A stretch of DNA of 64,000 nt from Nocardioides sp. URHA0032 (GTDB lineage: Bacteria; Actinomycetota; Actinomycetes; Propionibacteriales; Nocardioidaceae), in the NCBI RefSeq assembly GCF_000620645.1, contig NZ_KK211159.1:1-64000 (forward strand), written 5' to 3'. Positions 8,455 through 16,251 of the stretch are shown here, one piece after another. The position numbers and the translations under genes are program-made. The notes beneath the pieces were generated by a model. The model saw only the letters and a program-made list of their open reading frames with translations. It was not told where the DNA came from and did no database searches. Within the stretch, counting starts at the first letter, position 1, and each line of letters starts with the position of its first letter.

Positions 8455-9195
8455 CTACCGAGGTCGCGGTCCCAGAACGGTCAGGTTGCCGTCCCGGTCG
8501 GTCGTGAACAGCTCGACGCCGTCGGTCACCGTGGGCGCGTCGGCGCCCAGGGCGACCGCGATCTTGTTGGCGGCGTTGCGGGTCACGTCGAGCACCACCT
8601 CGACGACCTGGTCCTCCGGCAGGTGGCTCCGGGCGGCCGCGGCGACGTCCGCGGGGACGGCGTACGGCGTCCAGATCACCGCGTCCGTCAGGGCGAGCGC
8701 TGCCTTGACGTGGACCGGCAGGTCGCTGTCGGCGTACCGGTCCACGGCCTCGAACGTCGCCTCGTCGGCGCCCTGCTCGATCGCCGCGACGGAACGCCGG
8801 GACCGGCAGACCCGGCAGTCGTGCTGGCGCGCGCCGCGGAGCCGGACCAGCTCGGTCGTCACCGGGTCCAGCGCGTCGAGCCGCGCCACCTCGCGCATGA
8901 ACTCCTCCAGCGCCGGCCACAGCTCACCGCCGTCCTCGACCGGACTGCCGACGGGACCGAGCACCGCCGGCACCCGCGGCCAGAAGTCGTCGACGAAGAT
9001 CGCCTGCACGGCGACGAAGGCCGCCGGTCCGGTCGCCGCCAGGAAGCCACCCCGGAGCTCGTCGTCGATCACCGACACGTCGACCGCGAACTGCTCCGCG
9101 AACGCCACCACCCGCGGGTCCGTGAGACCGACGTCGAGGGCACGCCGCGCACCGAGGACGGCGCCGTACGACGGCGGCAGGGTCGACGGCGGCAC
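8455..9195 (-). CDS. Carboxymuconolactone decarboxylase / AhpD-like protein
   Basis: A 246-residue all-alpha protein of the CMD/AhpD superfamily. The redox motif is in LRGARQHDCRVCRSRR, a CxxC followed by basic residues, the usual active site of AhpD-like proteins that reduce peroxiredoxins or handle peroxides. The chosen start is GTG 9195, 4 bases after the dinB stop at 9200; an earlier start would run back inside dinB. The tight spacing suggests co-transcription with dinB and hence possible SOS control. The N-terminal stretch VVAFAEQFAVDVSVIDDELR is clearly related to the shorter gene at 10472-11077 on the other side of dinB. Confidence 0.82.
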   Translation of the reverse strand: MPPSTLPPSYGAVLGARRALDVGLTDPRVVAFAEQFAVDVSVIDDELRGGFLAATGPAAFVAVQAIFVDDFWPRVPAVLGPVGSPVEDGGELWPALEEFMREVARLDALDPVTTELVRLRGARQHDCRVCRSRRSVAAIEQGADEATFEAVDRYADSDLPVHVKAALALTDAVIWTPYAVPADVAAAARSHLPEDQVVEVVLDVTRNAANKIAVALGADAPTVTDGVELFTTDRDGNLTVLGPRPR

Positions 9196-9199
9196 GAGG

Positions 9200-10411
9200 T
9201 CAGCGTAGGGGCCCGGGATCGGGGAGCGTCGGCATCTCGAGGCCGGTGCGCCTGCCGACCAGGGCCGCCCGGGTGACCGACGCCGAGCCGAACCGGTCAC
9301 GAACCCGGTCCAGCGCCGCGTCCAGGCCGTTCTCGTGCACGACGTCCGGGAACAGCGGCAGCTCCAGCTGCTGGGACCGCCCGTCGACCAGGCCGGAGAT
9401 CGTGATGCCGAGCAGCGTGCACCCCCGCTCCTCGATGAGCGCCCAGTTGTCGGCGAGCAGCCGCCGGCCGGTCTCGAGCCAGGTGGCGGTGGTCGCCGTG
9501 GAGTACTTCAGCGTCGCGGAGCGGGTGGCCCGGGTGAAGTCGTCGAAGCGCAGCCGGAGCGTGAAGGTCTGACCGATCCGCTCGCCGGCCCGCAGCCGCC
9601 GGGCGACCCGGTCGACGAGGCCGGCGAGCAACGCGTCGAGCTCCTCGCGCGACTTCGGCTTGCCGGCTCGCCCCATGGCGCACTGCGACCCGATCGAGCG
9701 CCGCCGGCGGCCGACCTCGACCGCGCGCGGGTCCATCAGGTTGGCCAGTGCCCACAGGTGCCGGCTGGCGGCCCGGCCGACCGTCGCGCTCAGCTCGACC
9801 TCCTCCCGCCGGGCGAGCTGCCCGATCGTGCGGATCCCGTCCGCGTGCAGCTTCCCGGCGGTGATCGCACCGACTCCCCAGAGCCGCTCGACCGGCAGCG
9901 GGTGCAGGAACTCCTCCTCGCCGTCCGGGGCCACCGCGAGCAGGCCGTCGGGCTTGCTGACCGCGCTGGCCACCTTGGCGAGGTACTTCGTCCGCGCGAT
10001 GCCGACCGAGATCGGGAGCCCGACCTCCTCGCGCACCCGGCGCCGGAGGTCGACCGCGATGGCCTCGGGCTCACCGACCAGCCGGCGCAGCCCGCCGACG
10101 TCGAGGAACGCCTCGTCGATCGAGATGCCCTCCACCAGCGGGGTGGTGTCGTCGAAGATCGCGAAGACCTGCTTGCTGGCCTCGACGTACGCCGAGAAGC
10201 GCGCCGGCACGACCAGCGCGTCCGGGCACAGCCGCGCCGCCTGGCGCCCGCCCATGGCGGAGCGGACGCCGTACGCCTTGGCCTCGTAGCTCGCGGCCAG
10301 CACGACACCACCGCCCACGATCACGGGCCGGCCGCGCAGCCGCGGGTCGTCGCGCTGCTCGACCGAGGCGTAGAACGAGTCGAGGTCGGCGTGCAGGATC
10401 ACGGGACCCAT
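9200..10411 (-). CDS. dinB: DNA polymerase IV (Y-family translesion polymerase)
   Basis: A 403-residue Y-family polymerase. The palm carries HADLDSFYASVEQ (catalytic D9) and ISIDEAFLDVGG (catalytic D99, E100); the thumb helix-hairpin-helix is LWGVGAITAGKLHADGI, and a little-finger domain completes a normal length. It makes error-prone bypass of lesions in the cytoplasm. I chose ATG 10411 (MGPVILHADLD) because most homologues begin just before this motif; a GTG at 10423 is in frame but falls in the LexA box. The start codon itself lies inside a perfect palindrome of SOS-box type. The C-terminus shows no obvious beta-clamp motif beyond QQLELPLF, which resembles a QLxLPL clamp-binding peptide. 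Confidence 0.95.
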   Translation of the reverse strand: MGPVILHADLDSFYASVEQRDDPRLRGRPVIVGGGVVLAASYEAKAYGVRSAMGGRQAARLCPDALVVPARFSAYVEASKQVFAIFDDTTPLVEGISIDEAFLDVGGLRRLVGEPEAIAVDLRRRVREEVGLPISVGIARTKYLAKVASAVSKPDGLLAVAPDGEEEFLHPLPVERLWGVGAITAGKLHADGIRTIGQLARREEVELSATVGRAASRHLWALANLMDPRAVEVGRRRRSIGSQCAMGRAGKPKSREELDALLAGLVDRVARRLRAGERIGQTFTLRLRFDDFTRATRSATLKYSTATTATWLETGRRLLADNWALIEERGCTLLGITISGLVDGRSQQLELPLFPDVVHENGLDAALDRVRDRFGSASVTRAALVGRRTGLEMPTLPDPGPLR

Positions 10412-10436
10412 GATCGAACACACGTTCGATCATGGG
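10407..10436 (-). promoter_or_regulatory. LexA (SOS) box overlapping the dinB start
   Basis: The core TCGAAC-ACAC-GTTCGA (10414-10429) is an exact match to the actinobacterial/Bacillus-type LexA operator. The symmetry continues outward to perfect 13-bp arms (CCCATGATCGAAC at 10407-10419 and GTTCGATCATGGG at 10424-10436) around a 4-base spacer. The dinB ATG (10411-10409 on the minus strand) lies inside the right-hand arm as read along the gene, so bound LexA would cover the transcription or translation start region. Confidence 0.9.
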
Positions 10437-10471
10437 CAAGTGTCGGGAGCGCGCCGGCGCCGGGCGCCGGG

Positions 10472-11077
10472 TCAGGCGGCGAGGGCGGTCTCGATCTTCC
10501 CGGCGGAACGGCGCGCACCGTCGAGCACGGCCTCAACGGCCTCGGCGGGGGTGAGCAGCTCGTGCGCGGCCGCGACGACGGAGTCGGGCATCGCGGCCGG
10601 GGTCCGGATCATGGCTTCGGCGATGGCCAGTGCTGCGCGCGCGGCGTCCGGCCGCTCGTTCGACGCGTCGTGGTGGGCGTCGACCTGCATCGAGATCGAC
10701 TCGAGGAAGCTCGAGATCGCGTCGCCGGTGTCCGCGACCGGGTAGCGGCGCCGACCCGGCCACGTCTCCGAGGGCCCGAAGAGGGCGTCGAGCGCGACCC
10801 GGACGCGGGGCGCCACGTCGGCGATCCAGATCATGTTGGCCACGGCTGCGGTGTGGCCCGCGGTCGCGCGGACGAAGGCGTCGCGCACGCGACCGTCGAT
10901 GGCGGTCGCGTCCCGGCCGAACTGGTCGGCGAAGGCCACGACCTCCGGCGCCTCCAGCATCTCGTCGTGCACTCCGGACGGCCGCACCGAGACCAGGACC
11001 GTGTAGGACGCGAGTGTGGCGGGCGCGTGGGTCCCCAGAGCGGTCGCGCCGCCCCCGGTCCAGTCGTCGTGGGTCAC
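10472..11077 (-). CDS. CMD-like protein lacking the CxxC centre
   Basis: A 201-residue, mostly helical protein. Its N-terminal third, VVAFADQFGRDATAIDGRVR, aligns with VVAFAEQFAVDVSVIDDELR of the CMD protein at 8455-9195, and its C-terminus (AEAVEAVLDGARRSAGKIETAL) aligns with the corresponding end there. The central part with the CxxC motif is shortened and has no cysteine at all, so peroxidase-type chemistry is not expected. It sits 19 bases after the acyl-CoA dehydrogenase stop at 11097 and could be the last gene of that operon, or a separate unit upstream of the dinB SOS box. Role unknown; possibly a structural or regulatory paralogue. Confidence 0.65.
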   Translation of the reverse strand: MTHDDWTGGGATALGTHAPATLASYTVLVSVRPSGVHDEMLEAPEVVAFADQFGRDATAIDGRVRDAFVRATAGHTAAVANMIWIADVAPRVRVALDALFGPSETWPGRRRYPVADTGDAISSFLESISMQVDAHHDASNERPDAARAALAIAEAMIRTPAAMPDSVVAAAHELLTPAEAVEAVLDGARRSAGKIETALAA

Positions 11078-11096
11078 TCCCCTGACTGTGGCACGT

Positions 11097-12257
11097 TCAG
11101 TACGACTTGGGCAGTCCCAGGGAGTGCATCGCCACGAAATTGAGGATCATCTCCCGGCTGACGGGCGCGATCCGGCCGGCCCGGGTCGCCACCAGCAGCC
11201 CCGCCACGCCGTACTCCTGCGTGATGCCGTTGCCGCCGTGGGTCTGCACGGCCGCGTCGGCGGCGTGGCAGGCGGCCTCGGCCGCGGCGTACTTGGCCAT
11301 GTTCGCGGCCTCGCCCGCGCCCATGTCGTCGCCGGCGTCGTACAGCGCCGCGGCCTTCTGCGTCATCAGCCGCGCCATCTCGGTCTCGATGTGGCACTGG
11401 GCGAGCGGGTGCGCGATCGCCTGGTGCGAGCCGATCGGGTCCTTGAACACCGTGCGCTCGCGGGCGTAGGACGCCGCCTTGTCGAGGGCGTAGCGCGCGA
11501 GTCCGGTGGAGAACGACGCCGCCATGATCCGCTCCGGGTTGAGCCCGGCGAACAGCTGGACCAGCCCACCGTTCTCGTCGCCCACGATCGCGTCGGCCGG
11601 CAGCCGGACGTCGTCGATGAACACCTGGAACTGCAGCTCCGGGCTGACGATCTCCATGGGGATCGCCCGGTACTCCAGGCCCGGGGCGTCGGTCGGCACC
11701 ACGAAGAGCACCGGCTTCACCTTGCCGGTCCTGGCGTCCTCGGCGCGCGCGACGACGAGCACGTTGTCGGCCTCGTCCACGCCGGAGATGTAGATCTTGC
11801 GGCCGTTCAGCACCCACTCGTCGCCGTCCTTGCGGGCGGTCGTCGTGATGTTGTGCGTGTTGGTGCCGGCATCCGGCTCGGTGATGGCGAACGCCATCGT
11901 CGAGGTGCCGTCGCAGATGCCGGGCAGCCAGCGCTGCTTCTGCTCCTCGGTGCCGTAGCGGCTGATGATGGTGCCGCAGATCGCGGGGCTCACGACCATG
12001 AGCAGCAGCGGGCAGCCCTGCGCGGACAGCTCCTCGCAGACGGCCGCGATGTCGCCGATGCCGCCGCCACCGCCGCCGTACTCCTCGGGGATGTTGATGC
12101 CGAGGTAGCCGTTCTTCCCGATCTCCAGCCAGAGCTCGGTGGTCTTCTCGCCGCTGCGCGCCTTCGCGGTGAACCACTCGCGGCCGTACTTGCCGGCCAG
12201 CCGGGCGACGGCCTTGCGCAGCTCCTGGCGCTCCTCGGACTCGCTGAACGTGCTCAC
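11097..12257 (-). CDS. Acyl-CoA dehydrogenase (FadE12-like)
   Basis: A 386-residue flavoprotein beginning at GTG 12257, whose first bases overlap the stop of the carboxylase alpha gene by 4. Family signatures: GYLGINIPEEYGGGGGG near residue 50, MAFAITEPDAGTNTHNITTTA around the FAD/substrate site, and a C-terminal QTHGGNGITQEYGVAGL. It should oxidise an acyl-CoA to its 2,3-enoyl form and pass electrons to ETF. Position after biotin-dependent carboxylase genes matches my recollection of fadE12 next to accA2 in M. tuberculosis. The acyl substrate cannot be deduced from the sequence alone. Confidence 0.92.
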   Translation of the reverse strand: MSTFSESEERQELRKAVARLAGKYGREWFTAKARSGEKTTELWLEIGKNGYLGINIPEEYGGGGGGIGDIAAVCEELSAQGCPLLLMVVSPAICGTIISRYGTEEQKQRWLPGICDGTSTMAFAITEPDAGTNTHNITTTARKDGDEWVLNGRKIYISGVDEADNVLVVARAEDARTGKVKPVLFVVPTDAPGLEYRAIPMEIVSPELQFQVFIDDVRLPADAIVGDENGGLVQLFAGLNPERIMAASFSTGLARYALDKAASYARERTVFKDPIGSHQAIAHPLAQCHIETEMARLMTQKAAALYDAGDDMGAGEAANMAKYAAAEAACHAADAAVQTHGGNGITQEYGVAGLLVATRAGRIAPVSREMILNFVAMHSLGLPKSY

Positions 12258-14140
12258 TCTGCTTCCTCCACCACTGCGAGAACCTCGCCGGCCGCGACCT
12301 GCGTGCCGACCTTGACGTCGATCTGGGCGAGGACGCCGGCGTGCGGCGCGGTCACCGGGTGCTGCATCTTCATCGCCTCGAGCACCAGCACCTGCTGGCC
12401 CGCCTCGACCTGCTGGCCCGCCTCGACCGCGACGCTGACGACGGTGCCGGGCATCGGGGCGAGCAGGCTGCCGCTCGCGACCTGCTCGGCCGGGTCGACG
12501 AACCTCGGCACCCGGGTCAGCCGGACGTGCCCGTGCGGGCCGTCGACGTCGACAGCTGCTCCGTCGACACTGATCCGGTAGGTCGTGCGCACGCCGTCGG
12601 TCTCGAGCGTGACGCTGTCGGGACCGGCGTCGATGACCTCGTGGCCGTCGACGGCGTAGGCACCGAGCCACTCGACCGTGGCCTCCTCGAAGACCGTCCG
12701 CTGCGGCTGGGACACCACGTTGCGCCAGGCGACCGGGATGCCACGCTGGACGGTCCGCACCTCCTTCGCCCGCTCCGCCAGCGCGATCGCCGCGGCGACC
12801 GCCGAGCGGGTCGTGTGCCCGGGACGTGTCTCCGGGTCGTTGTCGGGCATCCGATCCAGGAAGTCGGTCGACACCTGACCGGAGAGGAACCGCGGGTCCC
12901 GCAGGATCGCGACGAGCTGGTCGCGGTTGGTGACCAGTCCGTGGATCCGCGCCCGGGACAGGACGCCGGCGAGCTTGCGGGCCGCCTGCTCCCGGCTCGG
13001 CGCGTGCGCGATCACCTTGGCGAGCATGGCGTCGTAGTGCGTCGACACCTCGCTGCCGGACTCGAAGCCGGCGTCCACGCGGATGCCGTCCTCCACCGGG
13101 ATCTCGAACGTCGTGAGCACGCCGCTCTGCGGCTGGTAGCCGGCAGCGGGGTCCTCGGCGTACAGCCGCACCTCGATCGCGTGGCTCCGCGGCGGGTCCG
13201 TCCACCCCATGTACCAGTCCGACTCCGCCGAGATGATCTGCAGCTCGACGAGGTCGACGTCGTGCACGAGCTCGGTGACCGGGTGCTCGACCTGGAGCCG
13301 GGTGTTCATCTCCAGGAAGAAGAACCGCTCGGTCGCCGGGTCGTAGAGGAACTCGACCGTGCCGGCGCCCCGGTAGTCGACGGCCTCGGCGGCCTTGCGG
13401 GCGGCGTCGTGCAGCGCGGACCGCGTCTCGTCCGGGAGGTTCGGCGCGGGTGCCTCCTCGACGACCTTCTGGTGCCGCCGCTGGAGCGAGCAGTCGCGCT
13501 CGCCGTAGACGCTGGTGCCGACGACCTGCACCTCGACGTGCCGGCCGTGCTCGACGTACGGCTCGACGAAGACGGTGCCGTCACCGAAGGCGGAGGCCGC
13601 CTCTGACTCGGCCTTCTCGATCTCGCCGGGGAGGTCCTCGAGGCGTCGGACGACGCGCATGCCGCGGCCGCCGCCTCCGGCGGACGCCTTCACGAGCAGC
13701 GGCAGGTCGGCCTCGGTCGGCTCGTCCGGCGCCTGGAGCACCGGCACGCCGGCGGCCTTCATGATCTCCTTGGCGCGGATCTTGGAGCCCATCGCCTCGA
13801 TCGACTCGGGCGCGGGCCCGACCCATGTCAGCCCCGCGTCGACCACGGCCCGGGCGAAGTCGGCGTTCTCGGACAGGAAGCCGTAGCCCGGGTGGATCGC
13901 GTCGGCACCGGAGCGCCGGGCGGCGTCGAGCACCAGGTCGATGCGCAGGTAGGTCTCGGCCGGTGCGTTGCCGGGCAGGCGTACGGCGGTGTCCGCCTCG
14001 CGCACGTAGGGCAGGCCGGCGTCGGCGTCCGAGTGGATCGCGACCGTCTCGATGCCGAGCTTGCGGCAGGTGCGGAAGACCCGCGAGGCGATCTCGGCCC
14101 GGTTCGCCACCAGGAGTCGTTCGATGGGGCGGCGGCTCAC
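12254..14140 (-). CDS. Acyl-CoA carboxylase alpha subunit (biotin carboxylase + BCCP)
   Basis: A 628-residue protein from GTG 14140. Residues 1-450 form the biotin carboxylase: LLVANRAEIASRVFRTCRKL at the start, HPGYGFLSENADFA, the glycine-rich ATP-grasp loop KASAGGGGRGMRVV, and FFLEMNTRLQVEHPVTE. The C-terminal 75 residues are a biotinyl domain with the EAMKMQHPV biotin site. It carboxylates its own biotin, which the partner beta subunit uses on an acyl-CoA. It overlaps both neighbours by 4 bases. Gene order matches acyl-CoA carboxylases such as AccA2 or the methylcrotonyl/geranyl-CoA type rather than the essential AccA3, which is usually unlinked to dehydrogenases. Confidence 0.93.
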   Translation of the reverse strand: MSRRPIERLLVANRAEIASRVFRTCRKLGIETVAIHSDADAGLPYVREADTAVRLPGNAPAETYLRIDLVLDAARRSGADAIHPGYGFLSENADFARAVVDAGLTWVGPAPESIEAMGSKIRAKEIMKAAGVPVLQAPDEPTEADLPLLVKASAGGGGRGMRVVRRLEDLPGEIEKAESEAASAFGDGTVFVEPYVEHGRHVEVQVVGTSVYGERDCSLQRRHQKVVEEAPAPNLPDETRSALHDAARKAAEAVDYRGAGTVEFLYDPATERFFFLEMNTRLQVEHPVTELVHDVDLVELQIISAESDWYMGWTDPPRSHAIEVRLYAEDPAAGYQPQSGVLTTFEIPVEDGIRVDAGFESGSEVSTHYDAMLAKVIAHAPSREQAARKLAGVLSRARIHGLVTNRDQLVAILRDPRFLSGQVSTDFLDRMPDNDPETRPGHTTRSAVAAAIALAERAKEVRTVQRGIPVAWRNVVSQPQRTVFEEATVEWLGAYAVDGHEVIDAGPDSVTLETDGVRTTYRISVDGAAVDVDGPHGHVRLTRVPRFVDPAEQVASGSLLAPMPGTVVSVAVEAGQQVEAGQQVLVLEAMKMQHPVTAPHAGVLAQIDVKVGTQVAAGEVLAVVEEAE

Positions 14141-15723
14141 GGGCGGAACACCCCGAACCGGTCGGCGCCGACGACCGGCTTGTTCTCGATGACCGACAGG
14201 CAGATGCCGAGGACGGTCCGGGTGTCGCGCGGGTCGATGACGCCGTCGTCGTACAGCATCCCGGACAGGAAGTAGGGCATCGACTGCTCCTCGATCTGGG
14301 CCTCGACGATCTCCTTCACGCCCTTGAAGCCCTCGGCGTCGAACACCTGCCCCTTGGCCTCGGCGGACTGCTGGGCCACGATCTCGAGCACGCCGGCGAG
14401 CTGGGCCGGGCCCATCACGGCGGACTTCGCGGACGGCCAGGTGAAGAGGAACCGCGGGTCGAAGGCGCGGCCGTTCATGCCGTAGTTGCCGGCGCCGTAC
14501 GACGCGCCCATGATCACCGACAGGTGCGGGACCCTCGAGTTGCTGACCGCGTTGATCATCATCGCGCCGTGCTTGATGATGCCGCCCTGCTCGTACTCCT
14601 TGCCGACCATGTAGCCGGTGGTGTTGTGCAGGAAGAGCAGCGGGGTGTCGACCTGGTTCGCGAGCTGGATGAACTGGGTGGCCTTCTGCGCCTCCTCCGA
14701 GAACAGCACACCCTGCGCGTTGGCGAGGATCCCGATCGGGCGGCCGTGCAGCTTGGCCCAGCCGGTGACCAGGGAGGTGCCGTAGAGCGGCTTGAACTCG
14801 TCGAAGACCGCGCCGTTCGCTCCCCCGGATCCCGGGGCGGAGACGCCGTCACAGATCCGGCGGATCACCTCGCGCGGGTCGAACGGCTCCTTGAGGTCGG
14901 TCGGGATCAGGTCGAGCAGTCCCTCCGGGTCCTCGTCCGGCTCGGCCCAGGCGGCGGGCGGCGCCGTCGCCTTACGCCAGTTCAGCCGCGCCACGATGCG
15001 CCGGCCGATCCGGATCGCGTCGAGCTCGTCCTCGGCGAGGTAGTCGGCCAGGCCGCTGGTCCGGGCGTGCATCTCGGCGCCGCCCAGGGACTCGTCGTCG
15101 GACTCCTCGCCGGTGGCCATCTTCACCAGCGGCGGGCCGCCGAGGAACACCTTGGCCTGGTCGCGGACCATCACGGTGTAGTCGGACATGCCGGGCACGT
15201 AGGCACCGCCGGCGGTCGAGTTGCCGAACACCAGCGCGATGGTCGGCTCCTTGCGCGCGCTGGAGCGGGTGATGTCGCGGAAGAGCTTGCCGCCCGGGAT
15301 GAAGATCTCCTTCTGCGTGGGCAGGTCCGCGCCTCCGGACTCGACCAGGGCGACCGAGGGCAGCCCGTTCTCCTCGGCGATCTGCGAGGCCCGGAAGATC
15401 TTCTTGACCGTCCACGGGTTCGAGGCGCCGCCCTTCACGGTCGGGTCGTTCGCGGTGATCATGCACTCGACGCCCTCCACGACGCCGATGCCCGTCACCA
15501 CCGACGCACCCACCGCGAAGTCGGAGCCCCACCCGGCCAGCGGCGACAGCTCGAGGAACGCCGAGCCCTCGTCGACGAGCAGCTCGATCCGCTCGCGGGG
15601 CAGCAGCTTGCCCCGCGCGTGGTGGCGGTCGACGTACTTCTGTCCCCCGCCCTCGACGGCCCTGGCGTGCTCGGCGTCGAGGTCGGCGATCTTCTCGAGC
15701 ATCGCGGTCCGGTTGTCGCTCAT
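14137..15723 (-). CDS. Acyl-CoA carboxylase beta subunit (carboxyltransferase)
   Basis: A 528-residue carboxyltransferase with the tandem crotonase-like halves of the AccD/MCC-beta family. Recognisable segments include HHARGKLLPRERIELLVDEG, VKGGASNPWTVKKI, the oxyanion-forming FGNSTAGGAYVPGMSDY and the C-terminal GASYGAGNYGMNGRAFDPRF. The order and the DPT-KGG motif resemble the methylcrotonyl-/geranyl-CoA carboxylase branch more than propionyl-CoA carboxylase, but this is a judgement by eye. It starts at ATG 15723, overlapping the SRPBCC stop, and ends overlapping the alpha subunit start, so the two subunits are translated together. Confidence 0.92.
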   Translation of the reverse strand: MSDNRTAMLEKIADLDAEHARAVEGGGQKYVDRHHARGKLLPRERIELLVDEGSAFLELSPLAGWGSDFAVGASVVTGIGVVEGVECMITANDPTVKGGASNPWTVKKIFRASQIAEENGLPSVALVESGGADLPTQKEIFIPGGKLFRDITRSSARKEPTIALVFGNSTAGGAYVPGMSDYTVMVRDQAKVFLGGPPLVKMATGEESDDESLGGAEMHARTSGLADYLAEDELDAIRIGRRIVARLNWRKATAPPAAWAEPDEDPEGLLDLIPTDLKEPFDPREVIRRICDGVSAPGSGGANGAVFDEFKPLYGTSLVTGWAKLHGRPIGILANAQGVLFSEEAQKATQFIQLANQVDTPLLFLHNTTGYMVGKEYEQGGIIKHGAMMINAVSNSRVPHLSVIMGASYGAGNYGMNGRAFDPRFLFTWPSAKSAVMGPAQLAGVLEIVAQQSAEAKGQVFDAEGFKGVKEIVEAQIEEQSMPYFLSGMLYDDGVIDPRDTRTVLGICLSVIENKPVVGADRFGVFRP

Positions 15724-16184
15724 TGCTCGACCACCGCCTTCATCCGCTCGAGGGTCGTGCGCATGCCCTTCTCGTTGGTGCGGCCGCGGAGCCTGCCCAT
15801 CACCAGCCAGTAGGCACGCAGGTAGAAGACGGGCTCCAGCCGGTAGTACTCGGTCACCAGCGCGCCGTCGCCGTCCGGCTCGATCCGGTAGCCCCAGTTG
15901 TTGACCGTCACGTCGTCGGTGCCGACGGAGAACTCGAACAGCTCGTTCGGCACGCACGCCGTGACCTTGCAGGGAGTCCAGTAGGTCGGCCCGACGCCGT
16001 TGCGCTTCACGTGGCCCTTGAAGTACGCGCCCTCCTCGGGCCCGGTCGAGCCACGGGTCCACTCCGCCTCGAAGGTCTCCGGCGAGAATTCGCCGATCCG
16101 GGTCACGTCGCTGACCAGCGCCCACACCTTCTCGGGCGGCGCGTCCATCCGGAGCGTCACCTCGCCCCTCATCGATGCGGTCAT
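15720..16184 (-). CDS. SRPBCC (polyketide cyclase/START-like) family protein
   Basis: A 154-residue single-domain protein of the helix-grip fold. It opens with RGEVTLRMDAPPEKVWALVSDV and later has PETFEAEW and WTPCKVTACVPNELFEF, the common pattern of actinobacterial SRPBCC proteins that bind hydrophobic ligands. No catalytic residues can be assigned. It overlaps the carboxylase beta start by 4 bases and lies in the middle of the acyl-CoA operon, suggesting it binds a hydrophobic pathway intermediate. A 67-bp gap with a hairpin separates it from the upstream dehydrogenase, the only sizeable gap in the operon. Confidence 0.82.
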   Translation of the reverse strand: MTASMRGEVTLRMDAPPEKVWALVSDVTRIGEFSPETFEAEWTRGSTGPEEGAYFKGHVKRNGVGPTYWTPCKVTACVPNELFEFSVGTDDVTVNNWGYRIEPDGDGALVTEYYRLEPVFYLRAYWLVMGRLRGRTNEKGMRTTLERMKAVVEQ

Positions 16185-16197
16185 TCGGGGTCCCCTC

Positions 16198-16242
16198 GGA
16201 ATCGTGGGATGGAGGAGCGAAGCGGGGGAATCCCGCGATTCC
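16198..16242. repeat. Inverted repeat inside the acyl-CoA operon
   Basis: Arms GGAATCGTGGGAT (16198-16210) and ATCCCGCGATTCC (16230-16242) pair over 13 positions with one G-T wobble, around a 19-base purine-rich loop. It occupies most of the gap between the acyl-CoA dehydrogenase stop (16252) and the SRPBCC start (16184). It could act as a partial terminator, an mRNA processing or stability hairpin, or be a copy of a dispersed palindromic repeat. Confidence 0.6.
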
Positions 16243-16251
16243 GTGGGGTGA

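Noticed and set aside
9200..10423. GTG 10423 as the dinB start
   Set aside because: It lies in the spacer of the LexA palindrome and adds four residues before the conserved MGPVILHADLD start; ATG 10411 is preferred.
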